Positions 16,473 through 26,675 of a stretch of DNA of 52,299 nt are shown in pieces. A model generated the notes under the pieces. That model worked only from the letters and a program-made list of their open reading frames with translations, had not been told where the DNA came from and made no database searches. The stretch comes from Lachnospiraceae bacterium. Its GTDB lineage: Bacteria; Bacillota; Clostridia; Lachnospirales; Lachnospiraceae. Made by a program: the position numbers and the translations under genes. Numbering within the stretch: the stretch's first letter is position 1; the number at the start of each line of letters is the position of its first letter. The DNA lies in the NCBI GenBank assembly GCA_022797375.1, contig JAAWKM010000005.1, forward strand, positions 1-52,299, read 5' to 3'.

Positions 16473-19400
16473 TTATTCCAGGTATTTTCCCAGGATTTCA
16501 TTAAGCTTTATTACATCTATTGGTTTGGCAAGATGTTCGTCCATTCCTGCATTTTTGGAGTCTGCTATATCTTCTGCAAATGCATTTGCTGTCATAGCTA
16601 TAACTGGTATTGTCCTGGCATCATGCCTGTCAAGTGAGCGTATTGCTGATGTTGCTTCATAGCCATTCATTACAGGCATCTGTACATCCATAAAGATTAT
16701 ATCATAATATCCAGGTTCTGAAGCAGAGAATTTATTAACAGCTTCTTCGCCATTATGAGCTTCTTCTATCTGTATGCCTGTCATTCCAAGGATTTCTGCC
16801 GCAATTTCGCGGTTTATTTCATTATCTTCAACAAGAAGCAGTCTTTTGCCTGAATAATTGCTTTCCTTAACATTATCAAGTTTTAATGTTAAATCGTTAG
16901 TATCTGTATTATTTATAAGGTTGTTAAAGATTTTTGCCAGCCCTGATTTGAATACAGGTTTATTTAAGAACAGGTTAATTCCTAAACCTCTTGCTTCTGT
17001 TTCAATATCTGTTAATTCATAGCCAGATAAGATAATAACCAGGGTTTTGCCACCAGTTATGCTGTTAATTCCATTGGAGATTTCAAAACCTGTTATTCCA
17101 GGCATATCCCAGTCCATTATTACTGCATAGAAATCATTATTTTCTTCGTGCCTTTTATTCACAAGTTCCAGAGCTTCTATGCCAGAATACCTGTATTCAC
17201 TGTGCATTCCCATTTCATTAAGCATTTTGCAGATGGACTGGCATAAAAGCGTGTCACCGCCAGCTACAAGCACAGGAAGCCCTGGAAGCCTGTATGCAGG
17301 CTGTTCATGTTTATCCTGCAGTTTTAAGAAAAGGGTGATTGTGAATTTTGAGCCTTTGCCTTCTTCGCTTTTAACAATTATGTCACCATCCATCATATGT
17401 ATTATATTCTGGGTTATTGCCATGCCAAGCCCTGTTCCCTGTATCTTACTTGTTCTTACATCCTCAACCCTGGAAAATGGTTCAAAAATGTGTTCTATAT
17501 ATTCTGCTGGCATTCCAATGCCGTTATCCTCAAATATAAATTCGTAGTAACCTGTGGATTCATTATGGCTTGGTGCTTCTCTCACAGTAAGGATTATATT
17601 ACCATTGTCAGGGGTATATTTAACTGCATTACCCATTATATTTACAAATGCCTGTTGCAGACGCAGGCTGTCGCCAATTACATTTTCATGCTCTATATCA
17701 AAAATATGTACCTGTAAATTATGTTTATGTTTTTTAATCTGTGGATGTACCATTACCAGCAGGTTATTTATAAGCTCTGGAAGATTGAAATAATCTTCAT
17801 TAAGGCTTATTTTACCTGATTCAATCCTGCTCATATCAAGCACTTCATTAATAAGTGCAAGCAGATGCCGGCTTGAGGCATCAATTTTGACAAGTGAATC
17901 CTGGACACGTTCTTTGTCATCAATATGGGCTGTTGCAATTGCAGTCATGCCAATAATGGCATTCATAGGTGTGCGTATGTCATGTGACATCCTGGACAGG
18001 AAATCTGATTTTGCATTATTTGCCCTGTTTGCAGCATCAAATGCTTCTTTAAGCGCTTTATGCTGTTTGATTTCTTCCCTGGTAATTTTATCTACACAAC
18101 GTAAACCAAGAACCATAATATTTTCACCAATACCGGAACTTATACATACAAAGTGCATCTCAAAATATTCGCGGTTTTTGGAATCGGGCTTTGACTGGTA
18201 TCTTACTGTAAGGTCTTTCTCATTTTTAAAATGTTCTATAAGTGCATTCCTTTCAGAAAGAGCTGCTATATGGTCCTTATATTCAGGGAGTACAGATTTA
18301 TTTATATAATTATTCATAATATCTGAATATATATACTTTTCTTCTTTAGTATTAACACTGGAAATCCTGCCAGGGTTCTCAATAGCCTTTATAACAGTAA
18401 AAGAGTCTGTGTCAAGGTCTATATAATATACAGATTCATAATCAAGGCTTAATGCTGCCATAATACGTAATTGCTGTTCTTCAGATTTCTGGGCTTCTTT
18501 AATTACATGTGTCTGTTTCTGGCGTGTTTTGTAGATAATAATGCCAGCGGCGGAAGCTAGTAATAAAATTATAATAATAATCAGCAATATATACCTGGAA
18601 GGATATATATAATCTACAAAATCTACAGGCTTATATGTGATATTCAGGTTATTTTTTGTGGCATCACTAATATCGGTTTCAGTTAATATGCCTAAAGCCT
18701 TCTCCATAGCAGAATATATAGTTTTATCAATATCTTTAATGGCCACCATTGAAATACCAGAACTAAACCTGTAATTTTCCCATTGTACAAGTTCCGCAAA
18801 CCGTATATTTTTACACTGGTAACTGTATTCAATAGTATTTAGCAGTGTTGCATCTGCTTCACCTTTATTTACTGCAACAAGGCATTCCCTGGCTGTTTTA
18901 TAAAATTTGATATCAGGGTTTTTAAAATCATCAGGAAGGTTGTTTGTCCAGTATTTACGTGCTTTTGTAAGTGCAATACTGTATTTGGTGGTATCAGATA
19001 ATTTAAAATTGTTTTTAGTGACGAGAACAGTTTCATATTCCATAAAGGGGCTGGTAGTAAGGAAATTTCCATCCTTGGAAGTAATATTTCCAAAAGAACC
19101 TATGTAAAAATCAATTGTCCCATCTTTCAAAAGGTCTTGCCAGTATTTGCTGCGGTCTATGGGATAAAGGCTTATATTAAGGCCGGTTTCTTTCTTGATT
19201 TTATTCATAAGTTCAATGTAGATACCTTCATATCTGCCATTATCTGTAACATATGCAAGAGGTTCTGTCTTTTCATAAAAGCCTGCAATAATTTCTTGTT
19301 TATTAGTAATAAGCTGGCGTTCTTTTGATGTAAAAGCAGCATTACACCTGTTTGTGCCCATAAGGCAGTTTTTAAATACATCACCTATAAGGTCTGGTTC

Positions 19401-20120
19401 ATTGATAATAAGTTCTTCCATTCCGGTATTAAGCTCTGACAGCAGGGCTTTATTGCCCTTTTTTACAGTATAATAGAACGGATATGTGTCAAGGACTGAA
19501 ACTACTTTGCCATTATCTACATTGTTAGTTGCATTAAAAATAGCCAGGTCTGCTTCTCCATTTTCTAAAGCTTTGACTTTATCTGTCATTGAATTAATGT
19601 AGACAGGCGTATAAGTAAAATTATTTTTTTTAGAAAATGTTTCCAGCATTTCAACATTAGAAGAACTTTTTGTTATAGCAATTCTTGCACCATCAAAACT
19701 TTCATAGTCACCATAATTATACTTGCTGTCTTTTAATGCAAATATTCCAGGTGCCATGTATCCGCCAATAATAGAAGAGAAGTCCATTGTCTTGCTGCGC
19801 TTTGGAACATATGTAGATGGGAACAGTATATCAATCCTGCCATCTTCCAGCATTTTAACTGCTTCATTCCAGTCTGCCTTAATATATTCATATCTCCAGT
19901 TATTAATTTTGGCCAGACTGTCTAAATAAGGTTTGCAATAACCTGTAACATTGCCTGTATCATCATAGTATAACAGGTTGTTTATTCCACAGGGTATGCG
20001 TATAACTTTCCCGCCTGTGTTTTCTGCACTGGCATATATTTTATTGTATGCTGGTATAAAAAGCAGTAATAAAATTATTAAGGTAATTTTATATGCTTTT
20101 TGTATTTTAGATAAATTCAT
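16473..20120 (-). CDS. BvgS-like hybrid sensor histidine kinase with two periplasmic binding domains
   Basis: A 1215-residue membrane sensor. Residues 1-31 are a signal/anchor. Two extracytoplasmic amino-acid-binding-type (SBP_bac_3) domains follow at about 39-258 and 272-500. A transmembrane helix lies near 512-533, then a PAS-like linker. The dimerisation domain has H713 in FLSRMSHDIRTPMNA. The ATPase domain shows NIMGNAVKYTP, EDNGIGMP and GTGLGMAITQ. Two receiver domains follow: REC1 keeps the acceptor D1003 but has GGD where the metal-binding acidic pair should be; REC2 is complete, with acceptor D1145 in FMDVQMP. No DNA-binding domain, so output must pass to another protein. It lies 23 nt after the spermidine-synthase-like gene on the same strand. 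The ligand is unknown. Confidence 0.92.
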   Translation of the reverse strand: MNLSKIQKAYKITLIILLLLFIPAYNKIYASAENTGGKVIRIPCGINNLLYYDDTGNVTGYCKPYLDSLAKINNWRYEYIKADWNEAVKMLEDGRIDILFPSTYVPKRSKTMDFSSIIGGYMAPGIFALKDSKYNYGDYESFDGARIAITKSSSNVEMLETFSKKNNFTYTPVYINSMTDKVKALENGEADLAIFNATNNVDNGKVVSVLDTYPFYYTVKKGNKALLSELNTGMEELIINEPDLIGDVFKNCLMGTNRCNAAFTSKERQLITNKQEIIAGFYEKTEPLAYVTDNGRYEGIYIELMNKIKKETGLNISLYPIDRSKYWQDLLKDGTIDFYIGSFGNITSKDGNFLTTSPFMEYETVLVTKNNFKLSDTTKYSIALTKARKYWTNNLPDDFKNPDIKFYKTARECLVAVNKGEADATLLNTIEYSYQCKNIRFAELVQWENYRFSSGISMVAIKDIDKTIYSAMEKALGILTETDISDATKNNLNITYKPVDFVDYIYPSRYILLIIIIILLLASAAGIIIYKTRQKQTHVIKEAQKSEEQQLRIMAALSLDYESVYYIDLDTDSFTVIKAIENPGRISSVNTKEEKYIYSDIMNNYINKSVLPEYKDHIAALSERNALIEHFKNEKDLTVRYQSKPDSKNREYFEMHFVCISSGIGENIMVLGLRCVDKITREEIKQHKALKEAFDAANRANNAKSDFLSRMSHDIRTPMNAIIGMTAIATAHIDDKERVQDSLVKIDASSRHLLALINEVLDMSRIESGKISLNEDYFNLPELINNLLVMVHPQIKKHKHNLQVHIFDIEHENVIGDSLRLQQAFVNIMGNAVKYTPDNGNIILTVREAPSHNESTGYYEFIFEDNGIGMPAEYIEHIFEPFSRVEDVRTSKIQGTGLGMAITQNIIHMMDGDIIVKSEEGKGSKFTITLFLKLQDKHEQPAYRLPGLPVLVAGGDTLLCQSICKMLNEMGMHSEYRYSGIEALELVNKRHEENNDFYAVIMDWDMPGITGFEISNGINSITGGKTLVIILSGYELTDIETEARGLGINLFLNKPVFKSGLAKIFNNLINNTDTNDLTLKLDNVKESNYSGKRLLLVEDNEINREIAAEILGMTGIQIEEAHNGEEAVNKFSASEPGYYDIIFMDVQMPVMNGYEATSAIRSLDRHDARTIPVIAMTANAFAEDIADSKNAGMDEHLAKPIDVIKLNEILGKYLE

Positions 20121-20143
20121 AATAATACCACTTTCTATGGTTT

Positions 20144-21760
20144 TTAACCCAAAATATTATTTATAAGCCCTTTTATTCCTTCTTTTTTAAATATTTCCTT
20201 ATAATATGCGGTTTCCTGCTGTATAAGCCCGTCAATAACTTTTATTCCAAGCAGTTCTACTGGCGCCTTATCATCTGTAAGTATATAGTTGCCGGGGCTG
20301 TATTTTGAAAGCTTGCCAGATATATGTTCCATAAGCATGGCAAGTTCCATGTTTTGTATTGCCTGCGTATTTTCTTTAAATACATTATACATGTTTTTAT
20401 TATTGGAAGCAAACAGTTCCCTGTTTGTGGAATTTTCTACATCTATTGTATAAACTTCACTGAATACAGATGAAATTGTATCTGAAAGATACTCGTTTAT
20501 ATTTCCTTCACTGCTGCCTTGCATATTCATATTTACAACCATTACGCCATTTTCAGACAGATGTTCTCTTACAAGGGTGAAAAATTCAACAGAGGACATC
20601 TGGAATGGTATAGTAATATCCTGGTACGCATCTACCATGATAACATCATATTTTTTATCTACAGTATTTAAAAATGCCCTGCCATCATATGTTGTTACAT
20701 TTATATCATCTGGCAGGTGGAAATATTTCCTGGAAAGATTTGTTATTTTTTCATCAATTTCAACGCCTTCAATGTTGTTGTTTCCAAAATATTTCCTGCA
20801 CTGGAGCGCATATGTGCCTGTCCCCATGCCAAGTATAAGAATGTCTGCATTTCTGGCATCTGTCATAACAGGGGCAGCAAGGGCATAATCATAATACATT
20901 CCTGTAAGGTCTTCATCTTTCATATAAACAGACTGGACACCAAAAAGCACATTTGTTGAAAGTATAACATTTCTGTCTGATTCTTTAACTTGTAAATAGT
21001 TATAAACAGACTCACCCTCATAAGCAAGTTCTTTTTCCCAGAATGCAAAGGAATTGTTTGTACCAGCTATACAACAGGATATAAATATAATAATGGAAAC
21101 AGCCACCCTTTTCTGGTGTGTCCTGCTGTTTATAAAATAAATAATGCACAATGCAGTTAAAATTCCTGCGAATATAAGCATTGTAATGCTTGTTCCAACG
21201 GCTGGTATTGTTATAAATGTTGGCACAAATGTGCCGATAATGCTTCCAATAGTGTTAAATGCATTCAGTGTACCTACAGTTTTGCCACTGTCTTCAAGGC
21301 TGTCTACAGAGTACCTTGCAAGTGACGGGGTGACAGTACCTAATAAAAATAATGGGAATACAAATATAAGCATACAGGCGGCAAATGCTGCTATTACCAG
21401 GAAATTGCTGTTCACTGTAAATATAAGCAGTGCTGAAATCCCAAGGATAATATATTTGCCAAAGACAGGTATAAGTGCAATCCATATAGCGGCAGTTAGT
21501 ATCCTTGTGTAAAGCCTGCCCGGTTCAGGATTTTTATCTGCACTTTTTCCACCATAAATATTACCTAGCGCCATAGCAATCATTATAGTGCCAATGATAA
21601 TAGTCCAGACAATCTGGGAAGAACTGAAATAAGGGGCTAAGAGCCTGCTTGCGCCAAGTTCTACAGCCATAACAGACATGCCTGCAAAAAATTCAGTAAG
21701 GTATAAAAAAAGTTTGTTGTCAAGTATTTTTACTTTAGCCATTATTACATATTTCTCCAT
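20144..21760 (-). CDS. Membrane-fused spermidine synthase-like methyltransferase-fold protein
   Basis: A 538-residue protein of the fused transporter/spermidine-synthase group. The N-terminal half, to about residue 235, has seven or eight hydrophobic spans beginning with LTEFFAGMSVMAVELGASRLLAPYF. The C-terminal half has the spermidine synthase fold: ILILGMGTGTYALQC, NIEGVEIDEKI and DVIMVDAYQD. Whether it makes polyamines or only uses the fold is unknown. The first ATG (21760) has a poor ribosome site. ATG 21742 (MAKVKILDNK) has GGAG 12 nt upstream and is an alternative. It is the first gene of a likely two-gene operon with the hybrid kinase. Confidence 0.87.
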   Translation of the reverse strand: MEKYVIMAKVKILDNKLFLYLTEFFAGMSVMAVELGASRLLAPYFSSSQIVWTIIIGTIMIAMALGNIYGGKSADKNPEPGRLYTRILTAAIWIALIPVFGKYIILGISALLIFTVNSNFLVIAAFAACMLIFVFPLFLLGTVTPSLARYSVDSLEDSGKTVGTLNAFNTIGSIIGTFVPTFITIPAVGTSITMLIFAGILTALCIIYFINSRTHQKRVAVSIIIFISCCIAGTNNSFAFWEKELAYEGESVYNYLQVKESDRNVILSTNVLFGVQSVYMKDEDLTGMYYDYALAAPVMTDARNADILILGMGTGTYALQCRKYFGNNNIEGVEIDEKITNLSRKYFHLPDDINVTTYDGRAFLNTVDKKYDVIMVDAYQDITIPFQMSSVEFFTLVREHLSENGVMVVNMNMQGSSEGNINEYLSDTISSVFSEVYTIDVENSTNRELFASNNKNMYNVFKENTQAIQNMELAMLMEHISGKLSKYSPGNYILTDDKAPVELLGIKVIDGLIQQETAYYKEIFKKEGIKGLINNILG

Positions 21761-21790
21761 TTTACTTTATAATAAAGGTGTTTTGTAATA

Positions 21791-21799
21791 ATTATATCA
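21791..21799 (-). promoter_or_regulatory. Extended -10 promoter for the spermidine-synthase-like operon
   Basis: Read on the minus strand, TGATATAAT is a consensus extended -10 (TGnTATAAT) about 30 nt upstream of the first ATG of the operon. No good -35 is present, which an extended -10 tolerates. Confidence 0.55.
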
Positions 21800-21862
21800 C
21801 TTTTTTTAACAATAAAACAGACTAGTTTAACAAAAATTTAAAAATATGGTAATAAAAGATTA

Positions 21863-21891
21863 TTGATATCCGTGCTCTAAAGTAATATACT
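21863..21891 (+). promoter_or_regulatory. SigA promoter for the L,D-transpeptidase gene
   Basis: TTGATA (21863-21868) and TATACT (21886-21891) are separated by 17 bp. The transcript would have a leader of about 120 nt before ATG 22016. Confidence 0.7.
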
Positions 21892-22015
21892 ATTGTATTA
21901 GACGGGCTATAAAATTTAACCTTATATAGCAACTTGTATGGATAAGGCCATAAGCAAAAAGTTCCATAGCATTATAGGAATTTTCCTGGCAATAAAAATA
22001 AAGGGCAGTGTGATT

Positions 22016-23566
22016 ATGAAAAAAAAGAATAAAAGAAACCGGGCAGGTAATGAAGCAGCTACTATTGAAAGCACTACTTTACATCCTGGTATAAATATAG
22101 GTGGTACAACATTAGACGGAAAAAAGAGGAGAAGAGGCATTTCTGGAAAATGGCTTTTAATACCTGTTTTTATTATTATAATTGGTATTACGGGGTATTT
22201 TGCAGGCGTTGTATACTATAAGTCACACTTTTTTAAAGGAACCAATGTATATGGTACAGATGTTTCGCAGATGGAAGTGCAGGACTTTGAAGAAGGGCTT
22301 TCAAGTTATTCCCTTAAAATAATACAGAAAGATAAAGATGGCATGGACTTTGAAGAAGAGTTTTCAAGTGACGCACTTGGTTTAACAGTTTCTTCAACAG
22401 ATGAACTGGTTAAAATTATAGAGGAGCAGAATGAATGGCTGTGGCCGCTGCAGCAGAGTGCTGTTTATTCAGGAAGGCCAACATTTATAGGCTGTGACCA
22501 GGATAAAATAAAAGATGTGGCGGACAGCTTAACCAATATGCAGAAAGAGAATATTACCAAATCAAAGAATGCATATATATCTGGTTATAAAAAGGGCAAA
22601 GGCTATGAAATTATCAGTGAAACCCAGGGAAATGAACTTGACAAAACTGCTGTTATTGAAGCTATTGAGAGTGCAGTTAAAGGCTTAAAGACAGAGATAA
22701 ACTGTGAAGAACTTGGGCTGTATAAAAAGCCTGCTGTTACTTCTGGTGACAAGAAGCTGGGCAAAACCCTTAAAAAGCTTAATAAATACACAAGTACAGA
22801 TATTACGTATGAATTCGGTGATAATACAGAAGTGCTGGATGGTGATACAATTAATAAGTGGCTTTCTGTTAAAAATGGAAAGGTAAAAATTGATGAGAAT
22901 GAGGTGTCAGAATTTGTTGCTTCTATCAGAAGAAAATACGATACAATTTTCCGTCCACGCAAGTTTAAAACAAGTTATGGTGAAACAATTACAATAGCAG
23001 AGGGGGATTATGGATGGTGGATGAATACCCCGCAGGAGATAAAGGAACTTACAAAGCTTATAAAGAAGGGTAAGCAGGGAAAAAGGACACCTTGTTATTA
23101 CCAGACTGCAGACAGGTATGGCAAACGTGATTATGGTGATACCTATGTAGAGATAAACCTTACAGCACAGCATGTTATTTTATATAAAGATGGTAAAATG
23201 GTGCTTGAAACAGACTGTGTTACAGGCAATAGTGCACGTGGGTTTGATACACCAGCAGGAGTTTATGGTATTACATATAAACAGCGTGATGCTACATTAA
23301 ATGGGGAGAATTATTCTACTCCTGTAAGTTACTGGATGCCATTTAATAAAAATATAGGCCTTCATGATGCAGGATGGAGAAGTACATTTGGTGGTGAACT
23401 ATATAAAACAAGTGGTTCACATGGCTGTGTAAACCTTCCGCCAGAAAAGGCAAGGCAGATATATGATATAATACAGACAGGAACACCAGTAATATGTTAT
23501 AACCTGCCTGGCACAAAGAGTGGTAATATTTCAAAAGCAGCCAAAAAGGGAAACAATAACACATAA
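22016..23566 (+). CDS. Membrane-anchored L,D-transpeptidase (PG_binding_4 + YkuD)
   Basis: Forms 3-3 crosslinks in peptidoglycan or attaches groups to it. From ATG 22016 the protein has 516 residues. A very basic cytoplasmic start (KKKNKRNR) precedes one transmembrane helix at about 47-68. A putative peptidoglycan-binding domain of the VanW-associated type covers about 90-370. The C-terminal YkuD domain ends with the catalytic SHGCVNL (C471), preceded by the conserved GLHDAGWR. The track begins at 21938, but AAGGGCAG sits 8-9 nt before 22016 and no ribosome site supports the longer form. A terminator follows the gene. Confidence 0.92.
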   Translation: MKKKNKRNRAGNEAATIESTTLHPGINIGGTTLDGKKRRRGISGKWLLIPVFIIIIGITGYFAGVVYYKSHFFKGTNVYGTDVSQMEVQDFEEGLSSYSLKIIQKDKDGMDFEEEFSSDALGLTVSSTDELVKIIEEQNEWLWPLQQSAVYSGRPTFIGCDQDKIKDVADSLTNMQKENITKSKNAYISGYKKGKGYEIISETQGNELDKTAVIEAIESAVKGLKTEINCEELGLYKKPAVTSGDKKLGKTLKKLNKYTSTDITYEFGDNTEVLDGDTINKWLSVKNGKVKIDENEVSEFVASIRRKYDTIFRPRKFKTSYGETITIAEGDYGWWMNTPQEIKELTKLIKKGKQGKRTPCYYQTADRYGKRDYGDTYVEINLTAQHVILYKDGKMVLETDCVTGNSARGFDTPAGVYGITYKQRDATLNGENYSTPVSYWMPFNKNIGLHDAGWRSTFGGELYKTSGSHGCVNLPPEKARQIYDIIQTGTPVICYNLPGTKSGNISKAAKKGNNNT

Positions 23567-23584
23567 TATAACTTTATAAATTTA

Positions 23585-23640
23585 AACAGCCAGCAGTATT
23601 AATGGATATTTCCATTAACTATGCTGGCTGTTATTTTATG
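23585..23640 (+). terminator. Terminator after the L,D-transpeptidase gene
   Basis: AACAGCCAGCA pairs with TGCTGGCTGTT, with an inner stem TTAATGGA/TCCATTAA, followed by ATTTTAT. The glycosyltransferase on the other strand converges on it and may share it. Confidence 0.8.
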
Positions 23641-23657
23641 GCTGGTTTCCAGGAATT

Positions 23658-24629
23658 TTATAAAAGTTTTCTTATTATTTCCTGGAAACCTGGGTTAGAG
23701 TTATTTTTTAAAATCATTCCAGCAATAGGAATTTGCAGTATATCTGGATAAAGGTTTTTAATGCTCTCTTTTATAATTGTATAAATTTCATTATCAAGTT
23801 TTCCAAATGTCTTTTCATAGTTAATAATGAATGTAATATATTGTATTATAAACTGTTCATCATGCCAGGCTGAAATTTCTGCTGGTATTTTCCTTGAACG
23901 TATTTCCTCGATAAGCATTAATGAGATACCAAGGAAATCTATTCTTTGTTCTGGTGTATTGTTTTTTGAAACAGAAGCACCTGATATTATATGATGGTAC
24001 AGTACCTTTCCTGATATATAAACTTTCTGGCAGTAGATTTTCATAAGGTGGCTGAAGAAAATATCTTCATATAATGTATTTTCTGGAAAGAATATATTGT
24101 TTTCAAGAATCAGGTCTTTCAGGTATAATTTATTCCATACAGCATCATTTATATCTTTATTAAGAAAATTAATGCGTTCATCCATGCCAGATATATTAAT
24201 AATTTCATCCTGGCAAGTAATTGCAACATTATCTTGTGCAGTGTAGTTGTTCTGGCGCACAGACTGGCATACTGCAAGGTCACAGCCGTTATTATATGCA
24301 GCATTGTATAGTGTTTCAAACATACCTGGTTCACAGATATCGTCATCATCTACAAAACCTATATATGGTGCAGAAGCATACGAGAGCCCTGTATTCCTTG
24401 CACGTCCGGCTTTGCCGTTCTCTGTACAGTTTACTAATAAAACAGAGTCTGGGTAATCATGTTCCCATTTACATAATAATTCATATGAATTATCTGTAGA
24501 GGCGTCATTTACCAGAATAATTTCTAAAGCATCAATGCCTATAGACTGGTTAATAAGTGATGCCATGCATTTATCTATTGTTTTTTCTACATTATAGCAT
24601 GGTATTATAATGCTTGCTTTTTTATTCAT
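23658..24629 (-). CDS. Family 2 glycosyltransferase
   Basis: A GT-A fold sugar transferase of 323 residues. The start is typical: ASIIIPCYNVEKTIDKCMASLINQS, then IILVNDASTDNSYE and the metal-binding GFVDDDDICEPG (DxD). The C-terminal 100 residues have no family features. No transmembrane helix, so it probably acts at the inner membrane face on surface glycans. The donor and acceptor are unknown. It follows the ABC-F gene by 20 nt on the same strand. A ribosome site (GGGAAGGA) precedes the ATG. Confidence 0.88.
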   Translation of the reverse strand: MNKKASIIIPCYNVEKTIDKCMASLINQSIGIDALEIILVNDASTDNSYELLCKWEHDYPDSVLLVNCTENGKAGRARNTGLSYASAPYIGFVDDDDICEPGMFETLYNAAYNNGCDLAVCQSVRQNNYTAQDNVAITCQDEIINISGMDERINFLNKDINDAVWNKLYLKDLILENNIFFPENTLYEDIFFSHLMKIYCQKVYISGKVLYHHIISGASVSKNNTPEQRIDFLGISLMLIEEIRSRKIPAEISAWHDEQFIIQYITFIINYEKTFGKLDNEIYTIIKESIKNLYPDILQIPIAGMILKNNSNPGFQEIIRKLL

Positions 24630-24649
24630 TTATTATCCTTCCCTTTTTA

Positions 24650-26587
24650 TTACAATTTATCTGACAAGGCTTCCCACTGTTCCATAAGTTCTTCAAGCCT
24701 GTTTCTGTTGGCCTCATGTTCCTTGGAAAGTTCCTGTAATAATTGTATATTTGTGCCATTAGCCGGGTCTGAAAGTTGTAAATCTATTTCTGTGTTACGT
24801 GTTTCGAGTTTTTCTATTTCTGTTTCAGTTTTTTTCAGTTCATTTTCTATTTTACGCAGCCTTGCCTGTTCTTCTTTCTGCTGCTGCCAGCTTGTTTTAT
24901 TGCCAGATGCAAAGCTGTTTTCTGGATTACAGGAAACCACCTGTACAGGCATGGAAAGCTGTGCCCTTTCCGCATCTTCCTTTTTTTCAAGGTAATAATC
25001 ATAATTACCAGGATAATTGACTATCTGCTGTTGTGTAAGGTTAAGTATTCTTGATGCAGTAGTATTTATAAAATACCTGTCATGTGATACATATAAAATA
25101 GTGCCCTCAAAATTGTTAATAGCATGTTCCAGTATTTCTTTGGAGTCAATATCAAGATGGTTTGTAGGCTCATCAAGCAACAGGAAGTTGGCGTCTGAAA
25201 GCATAAGCTTTGCCAGTGATACACGTCCCCTTTCACCACCGCTTAGATTTTTGACCTGTTTAAATACATCATCATTAGTAAAAAGAAAGGCGGCAAGCAC
25301 ATTACGTACCTGTGTATTGTTCATATCAGGGTATGTATCCTGTATTTCTTCAAATAATGTTTTTTCTGGGTGGAGCACCTGGTGTTCCTGGTCATAATAT
25401 GCTATATGCACATTAGTCCCAAACTTTATCTGTCCGTCAAAATCTGTACCAGTCCCATACATTTCCATAAGCATTTTAAGGATAGTGGTTTTGCCAGTAC
25501 CATTATCACCAATTATTGCTACATGTTCACCTCTTTTAATTTCAAAACTGATATCTGAAAAAAGCTGGTGGCTGCCATAACTTTTAGAAAGCCCTTTTAC
25601 AGAGAGCACATCATTACCACTCTGTATACGTGGTTTAAAAAGAAGGTTCATTTTGGTTTTTTCCTCTACAGGCTTGTCTATACGCTCAATCTTATCAAGC
25701 ATCTTTTCGCGGCTTTCAGCCCGTTTAATTGATTTCTCCCTGTTAAATGACTTAAGCTTTGCAATAACCTCTTCCTGGTGTTTTATTTCGGCTTGCTGGT
25801 TAAGGTACTGTTTCATAAGTGTTTCCATTGCTGCCTGTTTTTTTCTGGAATATTCTGTATAATTTCCTTGGAACACACTGCATTTTGCCTGTCTTAATTC
25901 TATTATCTTTGTTGCAATTTTATCTAAAAAATACCTGTCATGTGCAACAACAAGCACAGCACCTTTATAGTTGGCAAGATATCCTTCAAGCCACTGTATT
26001 GAGTTCATGTCAAGGTGGTTGGCTGGTTCGTCAAGTATAACCAGGTCTGGGTTTTTAAGGAGCATCATAGCAAGGGCAACCCTTGTCTTTTCCCCACCAG
26101 ACAATGACTGTACAGGCTGGCCAAAATCTTCTTCATTAAACCCAAGCCCCTTGAGTACACCTGTAATTTCACTTTCATATGAATAACCACCAAGCTGTTC
26201 AAAGCGGTGGCGTGCCTGGTCATATTGTTTAATAAGAGCCTCAAGCTTCTCATCTTTTGTATTATCCATCTGTGCAGACAGTTCATCAAGGCGCCTGCCC
26301 AGCTCTTCAACCTCAGGGCGTGCGCCATGCATTTCTTCTAATATGCTTTTATTGGAATTATATTCCTGGTTCTGTGCAAAATATCCTATGGAAATATCTT
26401 TAGATATGATAACTTCCCCACTGTCAGCTTCCAGTTCATTCATAATTATTTTAATAAGAGTTGACTTGCCAGAACCATTTATTCCTACTATAGCAGCTTT
26501 TTCATTATCATTTATATGGAACGATATATCGTTTAAAATAATATCTGTTAAAAAGGTTTTGGTAATATGGGTGCATTGTAAAATCAT
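24650..26587 (-). CDS. ABC-F family ATPase
   Basis: A soluble protein with two ATP-binding cassettes, of the class that acts on ribosomes (translation factors and antibiotic protection). Cassette 1 has Walker A GINGSGKST, signature LSGGEKTR and Walker B LVILDEPANHLD. Cassette 2 has GDNGTGKTT, LSGGERGR and LLLDEPTNHLD. The linker between them is charged and helical. The C-terminal 80 residues are a predicted coiled coil (KIENELKKTETEIEKLETRN), as in Uup/YdiF. The track start at 26599 lacks a ribosome site. GAGG before the second Met makes 26587 more likely (645 residues). Nothing suggests a dedicated resistance gene. Confidence 0.92.
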   Translation of the reverse strand: MILQCTHITKTFLTDIILNDISFHINDNEKAAIVGINGSGKSTLIKIIMNELEADSGEVIISKDISIGYFAQNQEYNSNKSILEEMHGARPEVEELGRRLDELSAQMDNTKDEKLEALIKQYDQARHRFEQLGGYSYESEITGVLKGLGFNEEDFGQPVQSLSGGEKTRVALAMMLLKNPDLVILDEPANHLDMNSIQWLEGYLANYKGAVLVVAHDRYFLDKIATKIIELRQAKCSVFQGNYTEYSRKKQAAMETLMKQYLNQQAEIKHQEEVIAKLKSFNREKSIKRAESREKMLDKIERIDKPVEEKTKMNLLFKPRIQSGNDVLSVKGLSKSYGSHQLFSDISFEIKRGEHVAIIGDNGTGKTTILKMLMEMYGTGTDFDGQIKFGTNVHIAYYDQEHQVLHPEKTLFEEIQDTYPDMNNTQVRNVLAAFLFTNDDVFKQVKNLSGGERGRVSLAKLMLSDANFLLLDEPTNHLDIDSKEILEHAINNFEGTILYVSHDRYFINTTASRILNLTQQQIVNYPGNYDYYLEKKEDAERAQLSMPVQVVSCNPENSFASGNKTSWQQQKEEQARLRKIENELKKTETEIEKLETRNTEIDLQLSDPANGTNIQLLQELSKEHEANRNRLEELMEQWEALSDKL

Positions 26588-26675
26588 AGAATTCCTCATT
26601 TCTATAAAAATTTTGAATAATTTATTATAAACTAATATAGAGAAAAAGGCAAATTTTACAGTTTATATAGTTATG

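Noticed and set aside
16473-21512. Many plus-strand ORFs opposite the hybrid kinase and the spermidine-synthase-like gene
   Set aside because: They are antisense shadows of long, well-supported minus-strand genes and have no ribosome sites or recognisable domains.
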